This document shows positions 1-8,417 of a stretch of DNA of 18,782 nucleotides, piece after piece. The stretch is taken from contig JAEWRS010000347.1 of assembly GCA_023398855.1 (NCBI GenBank), positions 1 through 18,782 on the forward strand, read 5' to 3'. The notes beneath the pieces are model-generated. The model was not told where the DNA came from, ran no database searches, and was given only the letters and a program-made list of their open reading frames with translations. This stretch comes from Bacillota bacterium (GTDB lineage Bacteria > Bacillota > Clostridia > Lachnospirales > Lachnospiraceae). The position numbers and the translations under genes were made by a program. Position 1 is the first letter of the stretch. Each line of letters opens with the position of its first letter.

Positions 1-3000
1 TGCTGCATGTCTGTAATTGCTGTTTTGTAAACGCTGCTGATGCTGGTAGCGTCCGCATAGGCGGCCGCTTCACGGGTCACAGGCTGCTTGTAGGCGGTGG
101 CTTTGGCGTAGTTTGCGAAGATAACCGCGATTTCTTCACGGGTGATTGCTTTATCAGGTGCAAACTGCTGATTTCCGATGCCCTGTACAATGCCTTTCTT
201 GTACGCCCATTCGGCGTAGGCACGGAAGGCGCTGTCAGCTTCCACATCGGTGAAGCTGTTTGTTGTGTATGCTTTCTCATCCACTCCCGCCAGTCTGCCG
301 AGAGCCGTTACCAGCAGCTCACGCGTCATGGCTGCGTCAGGTGCAAAGGTGGTTTCCGATGTACCAGAGAGAAGTCCTCTGCTGACTACATAGTCAGCGG
401 CTTCCCTGCTCCAATGCGTGCCCATGTCGGCAAGCTTGGCGCTTGGCGCCGTGTAGCCCACGCCGTACACAGAGAGATGCCCGGTGGGGATCAGCAGGCT
501 TGCGCTGTTCCCGTCATAAGCGGAACCGTCAATGCGCTGTGCTCTTCCGTTTGCATCCACGTACACACCGAACAGGTCGCCCACCGCCTCATTACTGCCC
601 CGTGTATAGGGAATGGAAAGGACTGCTGTTCCGCCGCCAAGGCTGGACACATTGATGGGATTGCCGTCTTTGACTGTGCTGATGGTGATGTTATATACCG
701 GCCTGTTCCCGATGAGGGTTTTTGCCTCATTGGATAGCCCGGTTGCCGGAGCGATGGTGATGCTGATATTGCCGCTGCTCTGCCTCTGGATTTCCTTGAG
801 GGAATTTAAGTCAAGGACAAGAGAAACCGGCCCACCGTCCAGTACAAGCTGAGATACGCCTGTACTCACAAGGCTGTTCAGGGAATTTTGTGCCAGCGTT
901 ATAGTCAGCGCTGTCGCGCCCTTTGGCATGGTGACATTCAGCCCTATGGAGATGCCGTTAGCTGCTTTGCCTTGAGCCTTTGCAGCTGCCTGTGCTTTGG
1001 CGGTTGCATCGGTGATGGCTTTATCTGAAATAGCTGCGCTGGCTGTGCCGTTCTCTCCTGCTGTGGCTGTGACAGGGGCCACCGTCATCATCGGCTGGTC
1101 AGGTGTCTTTCCTGATATAGCCGTGGTGGTACCGCTGGAGCCGGAACTCCCGCCGGAGGATGAACCACCTTCATTTCCACCGCTGCCGTTAAGGCTCCAG
1201 TTGGCCTTAACAGTGAGATCCGAGGTCACGTTAGTAAAATCTTTATCCCATCCGTGAAAGGTATATCCGCTGCGGGTGACCGCAGGTGCCGCGGCAGCAC
1301 TGCCCTGTGCAATGGTTTGTGTCAGTTCTCCGCCACCTGTACGGGTACCGCCTGCAAGATCAAATGTTACAGTATGGGTTGTTGGATTCGTATTGTCTGC
1401 CTCTAGTATGATCAGACGATACTGTTCTGTGTCCATGCCTGCGCTATTTGCTGCACTTATGCTAAATGTGCTGGTTCCGGCTGTCGTGGGCGTGCCGCTA
1501 ACCAGCCCGGTGGTGGACAGGCTTAAGCCTGCGGGAAGTGTGCCACTGACAACGGACCAGGAAATCGGAGCTACTCCGCTGACAGGCAGCTGCACCTCAT
1601 AGGAAACGCCTACTTTACCATGAGCGAATCCCGGCAGATGAATAACCGGCGGTGACAGCACGGTCAGAGTAAAGACCTGCGCAGCGGCCGGGTCAATGCC
1701 ATTATCCGCGTTCACTGTAAAGGTGTAAGTAGAGCTGTCGAAACCGCTTATGTCTATGGCACCAATGGTCATCAGCCCGGTTGAAGGATGAATTGACACA
1801 CCCAGGGGAACCGTACCGCTTAAGCTGTACGCCATGGGGCCCGTGCCTGTTGCGGTCACTTGGAACGTGCTGTCGGTTTTTGAGACAACGGTTTTATGGT
1901 TGTCGCTGGTGATTGCTGCACCATTCAACACGGGTGCCTGCTCAATAAGGATTGACAGTTCCTGAGTATCACTCTCCATGTTGGCAGCTCTCACCACGAA
2001 ATGAAAAGTACCGCTGGCTGTCGGCGTACCGGAGATCACACCAGTGGACTTGTTAAGCGTTAAGCCATCTGGCAGTCTGCCGTCCTCTATGCTCCATGTA
2101 ATCGGTTTGTCACCTGTGGCTTCTAACATCTGGCTATAAGCCGAATTTACTGTTCCCTTTTGCAAGGACTCTGTAATGATGTTTGGAAACACCGGTGCAT
2201 ATATTTCTACACCAGAATAAGGCACAAACCAATAGTAATTATAATGATTATTGGAAACATTGATCCCGCTGACACCTGATCTGACCAGCCATTGTGCTGT
2301 AAGGCTGTCGCCGCCCTTCAGCTTATAGGCTGTAACTGTCAGCCCTTGTGCGCTGCCGATGATGGCCCTGCTTTGGGCGGAGTCCAAACGAACCACAGCG
2401 GAAGGACCGTCTGCGTCATCCGCTATTATTTTATTGATTTCAACACTGCTTGGAATCACCGCTAAAACGCCATCAATTACAAGCTGGTAAGCCTTGCTGC
2501 TATCAGCAGTGGTGACTGTTCCGCCCTTTATGACGCAAGTTCCTTGTTTAACATATATTACGGCACCCTTACTTCCCATAAAGGAGAGGTCACCATCCGA
2601 TACCAAAAGGCTTCCTTTTCCATAGATATTTAAAGTAATGCCCATGGAAGCAGTATTTTCCAGTTTTGCGCCGGATATAATTTCTAAGTTTCCTTTGTTT
2701 TCCACCATAAGCAAGGCCGCTTTTTCCAGTGCTCCGGTAAGTTCAGCACCCCATTTAACAGTTACTCCGGATGGAATATTGAGAGAAATTGCTGCTGTTA
2801 CACCTGTTTTTTGTCCACTCACGGTGACAGTATCTCCGTTTACTGTAGCATCAAAGCCTAATGCTTTTAATTTGGTTTCAAGGATCTCCACGGAAGCAGG
2901 GCCCTTATGCACCGTTGTCTCCATTGTACCGGGGGTGATAACGTAGCCCACCGGGTCCGTAATGGCAACCTTCACTTTTTCGCCTTCCCCTACGGAAACA

Positions 3001-4478
3001 TCGGAGATAAGGAGCGTTCTTGTCAGACCAGAACCAGAAAGGTTCTCCACGACTGCACCAGTCACTTCAATATCATCAACAGAAAGAGTTACTGGATCGG
3101 CACTAAAGGTCAGGGCCAGTTTTGTGGTATCTGTGGTGCCCGCCCCGCCGTCAGCTGCTTCTAATCCGGTCCATTCAATTGAAACTGGTTTTGTAAAGTA
3201 TTCGCCATCCCAATAATACGTTCCCGCTGTCAGTCCTGTTTTGGAAGGTGCAGTGTTGCCCGCGGCTAACGTCACTTCGCCGGAAGTGGTTAGCAAATTG
3301 CCCCGGTCCATCAATCTGCCGTCCATACCCTCCACCGTACTGTTGGGATTTAAATGAATGGATCCACCAGTTTTACTGTTGGCGAGAGTTCCTCGGATCA
3401 GCTTAATCTTTCCGCTGTTTTCGATTCCAGCCCCCTCGCTGTCAGCACCGGGATAAATGATCACATTACCGCCGTCTATGTTTAGCGATGCATCATTTTC
3501 CACACTGACAGCAGCATTGGCAAATTTATCAATATAAAGTGTTGAATCATCATTTACATTAAGGACGTTTGCTGTCAATAGAAGAGAACCATTCTTTGAG
3601 TTAATATGAATAATCGCACCGCTGTTCATATTAATGGTACCTGCATTTACACCGCTATCGCTGCTGTTACTCAAGATAATAACGATATTTTCCAGATCTA
3701 AATCACCATTATAGAACAGATTGCTATTATACGTTTTTGAATTCAGCGTGCCGCCGCCTGTCACTGTCAGTGTCATTCCACCAAGATCAATGGATCCTTG
3801 ATCATTGGTTGAGAGGGTTTTGCCACTGGGAACCGTCAGTGTGTGGTCTGCTTTCACCTCAATCCCATTCTCCAGACTGATGTCCTGTGTCAAAGTAATG
3901 TTGACAGGGGTGGTTGCTTCCAATGCCGCTTTTAACTCATCGGCACTGGCAACAGTCTGTTCCCCCGTAAATGCCATCGCAGGCATCACCAGATTAGTTT
4001 CTTCAACCTTCACAATGATTTGGGGGGCATCTACGCTCTCTGCCACGGTCAGACCATCTGACAGGGTGATAATTGGTGTAAATGTATAGCTGCCAGTCAT
4101 ATCTCCATCATAGACCGGATCTGATGTCCAACCAGACACTGCTGCGGTTGTTTCGGTTATTTCGGTTATTGATTCCCGCGCTTCGCTGTCCGTTGCCGTT
4201 GTATCGTCACTTACGGTTGTACTGATGACAGAATCAGACGTTACTGTAACTGCCAGTGTATCCGGCAAGGTCAGATCATCTTTTGTTGTACCGACCTCTA
4301 CGGTCTGCCAGGACACTGCCGCATCCAGCTCCTCAAAAGCGGTAATGGTTCCGCTCACAGCTATCGGTGCACCGGAATCCGTTGTTTGTACCTGGGCAAA
4401 TGCCATTGTGGGCAACAGAGTAAATACCATGCATACAGACAAGAACAGGCTGCCGATTTGTTTCCATGTTTGTTTCAT
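1..4478 (-). CDS. Large secreted SLH-domain surface protein, C-terminus beyond the window
   Basis: Open reading frame with no stop from ATG 4478 to the window edge, at least 1492 residues. It starts with a signal peptide (MKQTWKQIGSLF, hydrophobic core, cut near AFA-Q at about residue 26). Domains in order: an Ig-like N-terminal part with the motif WTSDPVYDG (27-160); two beta-helix-like stretches rich in T/S/N/G (about 180-400 and 527-760) around an Ig-like piece; three putative-Ig (He_PIG) type repeats with GLTLNKSTGVISGTP and GLSLSTTGLVSGTP motifs (about 763-1027); an InlB-B/Flg_new repeat (SGYTFHGWDKDF, about 1029-1097); a Ser/Gly linker; a stalk domain; then SLH domains from residue 1351 (DMGTHWSREAADYVV, then AYAEWAYKKGIVQG), with a third starting at the edge. 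SLH domains bind pyruvylated secondary cell-wall polymer, so the protein should be displayed on the cell surface. No enzymatic motif was recognised; adhesin or wall-matrix protein is inference. The ribosome site AAGGAGG lies about 12 bases before the ATG. Confidence 0.9.
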   Translation of the reverse strand, partial: MKQTWKQIGSLFLSVCMVFTLLPTMAFAQVQTTDSGAPIAVSGTITAFEELDAAVSWQTVEVGTTKDDLTLPDTLAVTVTSDSVISTTVSDDTTATDSEARESITEITETTAAVSGWTSDPVYDGDMTGSYTFTPIITLSDGLTVAESVDAPQIIVKVEETNLVMPAMAFTGEQTVASADELKAALEATTPVNITLTQDISLENGIEVKADHTLTVPSGKTLSTNDQGSIDLGGMTLTVTGGGTLNSKTYNSNLFYNGDLDLENIVIILSNSSDSGVNAGTINMNSGAIIHINSKNGSLLLTANVLNVNDDSTLYIDKFANAAVSVENDASLNIDGGNVIIYPGADSEGAGIENSGKIKLIRGTLANSKTGGSIHLNPNSTVEGMDGRLMDRGNLLTTSGEVTLAAGNTAPSKTGLTAGTYYWDGEYFTKPVSIEWTGLEAADGGAGTTDTTKLALTFSADPVTLSVDDIEVTGAVVENLSGSGLTRTLLISDVSVGEGEKVKVAITDPVGYVITPGTMETTVHKGPASVEILETKLKALGFDATVNGDTVTVSGQKTGVTAAISLNIPSGVTVKWGAELTGALEKAALLMVENKGNLEIISGAKLENTASMGITLNIYGKGSLLVSDGDLSFMGSKGAVIYVKQGTCVIKGGTVTTADSSKAYQLVIDGVLAVIPSSVEINKIIADDADGPSAVVRLDSAQSRAIIGSAQGLTVTAYKLKGGDSLTAQWLVRSGVSGINVSNNHYNYYWFVPYSGVEIYAPVFPNIITESLQKGTVNSAYSQMLEATGDKPITWSIEDGRLPDGLTLNKSTGVISGTPTASGTFHFVVRAANMESDTQELSILIEQAPVLNGAAITSDNHKTVVSKTDSTFQVTATGTGPMAYSLSGTVPLGVSIHPSTGLMTIGAIDISGFDSSTYTFTVNADNGIDPAAAQVFTLTVLSPPVIHLPGFAHGKVGVSYEVQLPVSGVAPISWSVVSGTLPAGLSLSTTGLVSGTPTTAGTSTFSISAANSAGMDTEQYRLIILEADNTNPTTHTVTFDLAGGTRTGGGELTQTIAQGSAAAAPAVTRSGYTFHGWDKDFTNVTSDLTVKANWSLNGSGGNEGGSSSGGSSGSSGTTTAISGKTPDQPMMTVAPVTATAGENGTASAAISDKAITDATAKAQAAAKAQGKAANGISIGLNVTMPKGATALTITLAQNSLNSLVSTGVSQLVLDGGPVSLVLDLNSLKEIQRQSSGNISITIAPATGLSNEAKTLIGNRPVYNITISTVKDGNPINVSSLGGGTAVLSIPYTRGSNEAVGDLFGVYVDANGRAQRIDGSAYDGNSASLLIPTGHLSVYGVGYTAPSAKLADMGTHWSREAADYVVSRGLLSGTSETTFAPDAAMTRELLVTALGRLAGVDEKAYTTNSFTDVEADSAFRAYAEWAYKKGIVQGIGNQQFAPDKAITREEIAVIFANYAKATAYKQPVTREAAAYADATSISSVYKTAITDMQ

Positions 4479-4496
4479 TTTAATAATCCCTCCTCC

Positions 4497-4727
4497 TTAT
4501 TTTTGAGCCAGCTGAAATGCCTCGCTCAGTGAAATTTCTACTTTTCCATTCCATTTGATGCAGATGCCGTCGGTGGTTGCTTTCTTAAACAGCTCCGTAT
4601 CTGCAAGCATTCCAAACCGAATTGTTCCAAGCCTGCTTTTCAGGCTTAAATGAATGCTGCTGCCATTATCTAAAATAATATCCAGACAGTAATCTTCCTT
4701 TGGTACGACCTTAATTATCTGACTCAC
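4497..4727 (-). CDS. Small DUF2442-type protein
   Basis: Small soluble protein of 76 residues from GTG 4727, or 81 from ATG 4742. The GTG is preferred because GGAGG sits 8 bases before it, while the ATG has only a weak upstream GGTGG. Sequence features match the DUF2442 pattern: an N-terminal beta hairpin (VVPKEDYCLDIILDNG), a central LADTELFKKA segment and a C-terminal IKWNGKVEISLSEAF segment. The family has no firmly known biochemical role. Its stop codon (4497-4499) overlaps the Shine-Dalgarno of the downstream SLH gene, which starts 18 bases later, so the two are probably one transcript with coupled translation. The placement between a LAL regulator and a huge surface protein is unusual. 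Family assignment is from memory of the pattern. Confidence 0.75.
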   Translation of the reverse strand: MSQIIKVVPKEDYCLDIILDNGSSIHLSLKSRLGTIRFGMLADTELFKKATTDGICIKWNGKVEISLSEAFQLAQK

Positions 4728-4747
4728 ATCAATCACCTCCATTGCAT

Positions 4748-4784
4748 AAAAAAACCACCATACTTATTGTACAGTGGATTTTTT
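4748..4784 (-). terminator. Rho-independent terminator after the LAL regulator gene
   Basis: On the minus strand an A-run plus TCCAC pairs with GTGG plus a T-run across a loop of about 15 bases. The stem is about 11 bp with one mismatch and ends in TTTTTTT. It lies between the regulator stop (4838) and the DUF2442 start. Because both arms carry A/T runs it could work in both directions. It suggests the DUF2442-SLH pair has its own start of transcription or depends on read-through. Confidence 0.6.
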
Positions 4785-4793
4785 ATACTTTAT

Positions 4794-4810
4794 ATCACCC
4801 GACGGGTGAT
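4794..4810. promoter_or_regulatory. Perfect 7-bp inverted repeat, possible operator
   Basis: ATCACCC-GAC-GGGTGAT is a perfect 7-bp inverted repeat with a 3-base centre, 28 bases after the regulator stop and 67 bases before the DUF2442 GTG. A TACAAT hexamer (minus strand, 4766-4771) could serve as a -10 box, but no recognisable -35 lies upstream of it; the palindrome abuts the place where one would be. That layout would suit activator-dependent transcription, for example by the neighbouring LAL regulator. This is inference; it could also simply be part of an RNA hairpin. Confidence 0.35.
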
Positions 4811-4837
4811 GTTGATGGGTGAAAGGGGCGTGGGTTG

Positions 4838-7333
4838 TTATGATTCTTTCCGCTCTGCATTAATATATTGCTTTAGTAAGGCACGGGAACCAATTCCCAG
4901 CTTTTCAAAAATGTGCTTCAGCATGGTTTTCACCGTATTTTCCGATATATACAGCTGCTGTCCAATCTCCTTATTGGAGAGCCCCTGTGCAACCAGCTGT
5001 GCGATCTCCTCCTCCCTTTCCGTGAGGGCAGGCTTCTGCTTTGTAAAATATTCCGTTACAATACTGTTGATTGACCGCTTGTATGGTGTATACAAGTTAA
5101 AGACAGAGGATATAAATGCTTTTTTCATCCCTCTTTGATGCAACTCTGCCAATAACGGCTCGATTCGTCCGCACTGCTCCACAAATGGCATCAATAGCTG
5201 ATCAGGGACCGCCAGTTCCAGAGCATGATCTAATTCCGCCAGAGCAGCTGTCCTTCGGTGCAGCCTTTCACTGGCTGCCGCCGCATAGATGTGGGTGTAT
5301 ATCTGTGCCAGAAGATTGGGGAACACGGCGGCATTCTCCATGAAATAATCCATGCTTCCCAGAAGCTTGTGGTAATCTTCCCGGACCAAAAGTACCTGAC
5401 CATATACGATATTAAAAAAAGCCAGTGCCGGGAAGTGAAGCTTGCTGGATTCGTAATTGCCGTCAATGATCCATTCCGGGATACCCTGCTTCTGCCCCAA
5501 AGAAGCCAGCAGGAAGGCTTTGCACAGCTCAATCGTATCCAGCAGGTGAAACCATTTTCCATTCTCCGTTTGTTCCCTGATTCTCTGCAGGTTATACGCA
5601 GCATAGGCATAATCTCCTTTATACAGTGCCAGCTTAATCTGGAGAAAGACCGCACAGATTAAAATGTCCTGCTGCTTCCAGAGGTCTGCGTGATAGAGCG
5701 CCTTGTGTGCTAAAATTTCAGCATTATCAAAGTCTCCCTGCAGATAAGAAATTTCAGCCTCCATCATGTGATCGGCACCTGCACCATGGCCTTTTGCTAT
5801 GCGGTCATAGTAAGGCAGGGCCTCTTTCATGAGCTCCAGCTCACGATAGAGCTGCCCGGCTTCCCTATGGAACATATAAAGCACGGAGGGAGCTCCAAAC
5901 GTCCAGCCGCCCCGCGTATCCATAAACTTTGCTGGGCGCTCCATCAGCTCGCAGGCCAGCTTAATGTGCTCTCCCATCTTTTCAAGGTCATTATATTGGG
6001 TGAAGCTGAGGAGAAGCTCCAATTCTCCCGCTATCTCACGCAGCGGCTGCTTTTCTCCGCTTACACCCTTTTGTATAAGCAAGCCGATTTCTTCACATAC
6101 CACAGCAAACCGTTCGGTTTCATTGTAGGAAAAAAGGCAGATTGCAATGACCAGCAACGCCACCGGATGCTGCTCCCGAATGGAAGCCGGGCATTCCTCA
6201 TAAAAAGAAACCAGTTTCCCGTGATGCTCGTTGAGCATACTGTGCCCCTGATCCTCCTCCAATATGGCAAGGAGAACATCCCAGTCTCCCGCAAGATAGC
6301 AATACCGCAGTGCAGAAATATACTCACCTTCTTTTACGTACCACGCTGCTGTCCGCCGGTATAATTCCTCTCTTTTTTCCGGCTCTATCCGTTTCAGCAA
6401 GTCCTGAAGAAATTCTAAAAAAATTCTATGTACCTGATAAATGCCCGTTTTTTCATCCCTGCTGATGAAAGCATTCCTGCCTATAATCTCATCCAGCAGT
6501 TCCCCTGTGTTATCCTTTTGCCACATATTAGCGGCCTGTTCCAAAGTAAAGGAATCAAGGAGACAGATATGCACAAGAAAATCTCTGATTTCCTGGCTAA
6601 AGGGGGCATAAACCGTCTTTTCAATCAGCCGGGATATATTGGGGGACGCTGTTAATACACCCTCATTTCTATAGCCTAACATGAAAAGGTACAGAACGCT
6701 GATCCACCCCTCTGTATAGGAGTGGAGATTTTTGATCTCTTTTTCCTGCAGCGCTACACCACACAACCGGTAATATGACTTAATCTCATCCGGTGTAAAT
6801 TCCAGAGCATCTTTCTGAATATGCTGTAAATATCCTTTCAAAATGAGTTCATCTAAGTTGGCTAACCTTGTATACCGAGCCGTCAGTACAATATGCAGCT
6901 CCGGCAGCTCATTCCATAGCAGATATTCCATAAAGTCATTGACTTCCGGACTGTCAGCCAGTTGATAATCATCTAACACCAGAATCATAGGCTCCGATGA
7001 CAAAACCTTTTGAATGAAATCAAGGACCATCTCTCTGGTATTGCTGCTGATGGGAAAACCAATCTGCATGAGCGACTCATAGCAGTCCGCATCCAGTTCC
7101 CGGAATAACCGGCAGAAATTCTTCCAAAAACCTGACAGCGAATTGTCATGCAGCCTTTGCCATAAAACCCGGATATTCAAGGTTTTCAAAAATTCCCTCA
7201 CGCCAGTGGTTTTTCCATACCCCATAGGAGCTTCCACGAGCGTGCAGGAATATTGTGTTACCATTTTCATTTTTGCCTTAAATGCAGCGGTTAAATAGAT
7301 TGCCTTTGTGTCAAAAGTTTTTATTTTCCCCAT
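4838..7333 (-). CDS. MalT-like LuxR-family (LAL) transcriptional regulator
   Basis: Large ATP-binding LuxR regulator of 831 residues, the usual LAL/MalT size. The N-terminal STAND-type ATPase shows Walker A APMGYGKTT (35-43) and Walker B MILVLDDYQLAD (about 116-127). A long alpha-helical TPR-like middle follows, and a C-terminal LuxR HTH (770-831) shows LTEREEEIAQLVAQGLSNKE then NTVKTMLKHIFEKLG. Proteins of this family bind an inducer and ATP, oligomerise and activate transcription. The start is ATG 7333 because GGGAGG sits 8 bases before it; an in-frame ATG at 7339 is too close to that site, and an in-frame ATG at 7426 would add 31 residues without a good ribosome site. The DUF2442 and SLH genes lie directly downstream on the same strand, so they are plausible targets (inference). 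A promoter is visible at 7448-7476. Confidence 0.93.
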   Translation of the reverse strand: MGKIKTFDTKAIYLTAAFKAKMKMVTQYSCTLVEAPMGYGKTTGVREFLKTLNIRVLWQRLHDNSLSGFWKNFCRLFRELDADCYESLMQIGFPISSNTREMVLDFIQKVLSSEPMILVLDDYQLADSPEVNDFMEYLLWNELPELHIVLTARYTRLANLDELILKGYLQHIQKDALEFTPDEIKSYYRLCGVALQEKEIKNLHSYTEGWISVLYLFMLGYRNEGVLTASPNISRLIEKTVYAPFSQEIRDFLVHICLLDSFTLEQAANMWQKDNTGELLDEIIGRNAFISRDEKTGIYQVHRIFLEFLQDLLKRIEPEKREELYRRTAAWYVKEGEYISALRYCYLAGDWDVLLAILEEDQGHSMLNEHHGKLVSFYEECPASIREQHPVALLVIAICLFSYNETERFAVVCEEIGLLIQKGVSGEKQPLREIAGELELLLSFTQYNDLEKMGEHIKLACELMERPAKFMDTRGGWTFGAPSVLYMFHREAGQLYRELELMKEALPYYDRIAKGHGAGADHMMEAEISYLQGDFDNAEILAHKALYHADLWKQQDILICAVFLQIKLALYKGDYAYAAYNLQRIREQTENGKWFHLLDTIELCKAFLLASLGQKQGIPEWIIDGNYESSKLHFPALAFFNIVYGQVLLVREDYHKLLGSMDYFMENAAVFPNLLAQIYTHIYAAAASERLHRRTAALAELDHALELAVPDQLLMPFVEQCGRIEPLLAELHQRGMKKAFISSVFNLYTPYKRSINSIVTEYFTKQKPALTEREEEIAQLVAQGLSNKEIGQQLYISENTVKTMLKHIFEKLGIGSRALLKQYINAERKES

Positions 7334-7447
7334 CCTCATGACCTCCCGAGTTTCATAACAGCATATCCATATTATTCCATGAGCAGCAAAACTAAGTTGT
7401 CGCCGTCCATAGTTAAGAATCACCATCTTGAATGTATGAACGTAATA

Positions 7448-7476
7448 ATTATAAATTGTCCTATCTTAAATTACAA
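7448..7476 (-). promoter_or_regulatory. Sigma-A-type promoter for the LAL regulator gene
   Basis: On the minus strand TTGTAA (7471-7476) is followed after exactly 17 bases by a consensus TATAAT (7448-7453). Transcription would begin near 7441, leaving a leader of about 108 bases before ATG 7333. The leader contains the alternative ATG 7426, only about 15 bases from the predicted transcript start, which further disfavours that ATG. Confidence 0.65.
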
Positions 7477-7556
7477 GAACCAGATCTCCTTACGGAATTG
7501 TTTGTTACTTAATTTACTGGCAGCAGGATGCCAATGCCTTGATACGCTGCAGAGCA

Positions 7557-7967
7557 ATGGATTTTAATCGGGCGGCAGCTCAATTGGCATTCACCTTTTT
7601 TAATGGGTCATCACATGCAGACATTTGGAATAGTACGCAAAATATTATAAAAACCGGAGCAGCAAAGAATTTTCCATTAAACTTTACCTTTCAGTATAAT
7701 AATATAACATTTTGTATACCAGCATTGTATCAATTTGAAGATAATATAATACTTGAAATTTTTTCTATAAACAATCATGAAAACATTAAAATACTAAAAA
7801 TCAGAAGATTGCAGATTAACGGCCAAGGCATATCTGAACCGCACAATGCTGTATCCTATTTCAATACGCCTGCCAGAAAGCCGAGAACAGAAATGAATTT
7901 TGAGAAGGTGTCTTCCTTAGATTTTATTGTAGGTGACACTTTGATCACTAGCATTACTAAGTCTTAG
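7557..7967 (+). CDS. Uncertain hypothetical protein in a gene-poor strip
   Basis: Open frame of 136 residues from ATG 7557; the same frame is also open from TTG 7539. The protein is rich in aromatic and beta-favouring residues (PLNFTFQYNNITF, YQFEDNIILEIFSI) and has a basic segment (IKILKIRRLQING). I recognise no family. There is no convincing ribosome site before either start and no clear promoter, so it may be a 5'-truncated remnant rather than a live gene. The opposite strand here carries only the upstream part of the LAL leader, so it is not a shadow of another gene. Low confidence. Confidence 0.3.
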   Translation: MDFNRAAAQLAFTFFNGSSHADIWNSTQNIIKTGAAKNFPLNFTFQYNNITFCIPALYQFEDNIILEIFSINNHENIKILKIRRLQINGQGISEPHNAVSYFNTPARKPRTEMNFEKVSSLDFIVGDTLITSITKS

Positions 7968-7970
7968 TAC

Positions 7971-8340
7971 ACTGTATGTTTCTATTCCTGTCAATTCCCC
8001 CTGTAAGCCTACATTGTTACGGGTGGAATGCAGGTCAACCCGCTTATCTTCATTCGCACGATAGATTAGGCCGTATTGCTCATGGATAGCATATTGACTT
8101 TTGATGTGTCTCGAATTAAGCGAATATCCACATTTCCGATTTGCAATATATTTTTAATGGCAGGATTATTCCCCTCGAATATTTACAACTCCATTTCCTT
8201 TGCCCTGCGCGGCGGCTGTTCGCGTTGCTCCTGCCGCAAAATATGGTGATTAATAATAATTTATTGTGTACGAACAGCAATGTATGTGGTATAGTTAATC
8301 ATTCTGGCTATGCTGCGTTCCATAGCTAAAACTGCTTGCT
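7971..8340 (-). pseudogene. Possible decayed coding sequence, family unknown
   Basis: No intact gene. On the minus strand several short stretches look protein-like but fall in different frames with stops between them: MERSIARMINYTTYIAV (around 8265-8325), RQEQREQPPRRAKEMEL (around 8185-8235), IGNVDIRLIRDTSKVNML (around 8085-8140), then in another frame EQYGLIYRANEDKRVDLHS (around 8020-8080) and LQGELTGIETYSVLRLS (around 7955-8005). The order and direction are consistent with remnants of a mobile-element or phage-type region, but I cannot name the family, and chance open frames remain possible. The local GC-rich patch near 8205-8240 differs from the AT-rich surroundings. Confidence 0.22.
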
Positions 8341-8417
8341 TTGTGGGATTTGAATAGTGCGCAAAGCGTAGCGAATTTATATAACCTGAAATTGATAATA
8401 TGAGGAGAATTTACATT

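Noticed and set aside
4146..4170. Short TTTCGGTTA repeats in the SLH gene as a possible tandem repeat array
   Set aside because: Only two to three short copies encoding Thr-Glu-Ile-Thr; too short to call a repeat element.
414..4506. Many plus-strand open frames opposite the SLH gene
   Set aside because: They lie opposite a continuous minus-strand frame with signal peptide, known repeats and SLH domains; none has a ribosome site or a recognisable family.
5768..6364. Plus-strand frame of 198 codons within the LAL regulator gene
   Set aside because: It is antisense to a well-conserved TPR-like region, has no ribosome site and shows no family pattern.
8141..8329. Plus-strand frame of 62 codons
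   Set aside because: No ribosome site, odd composition, and the opposite strand reads more like decayed coding sequence.
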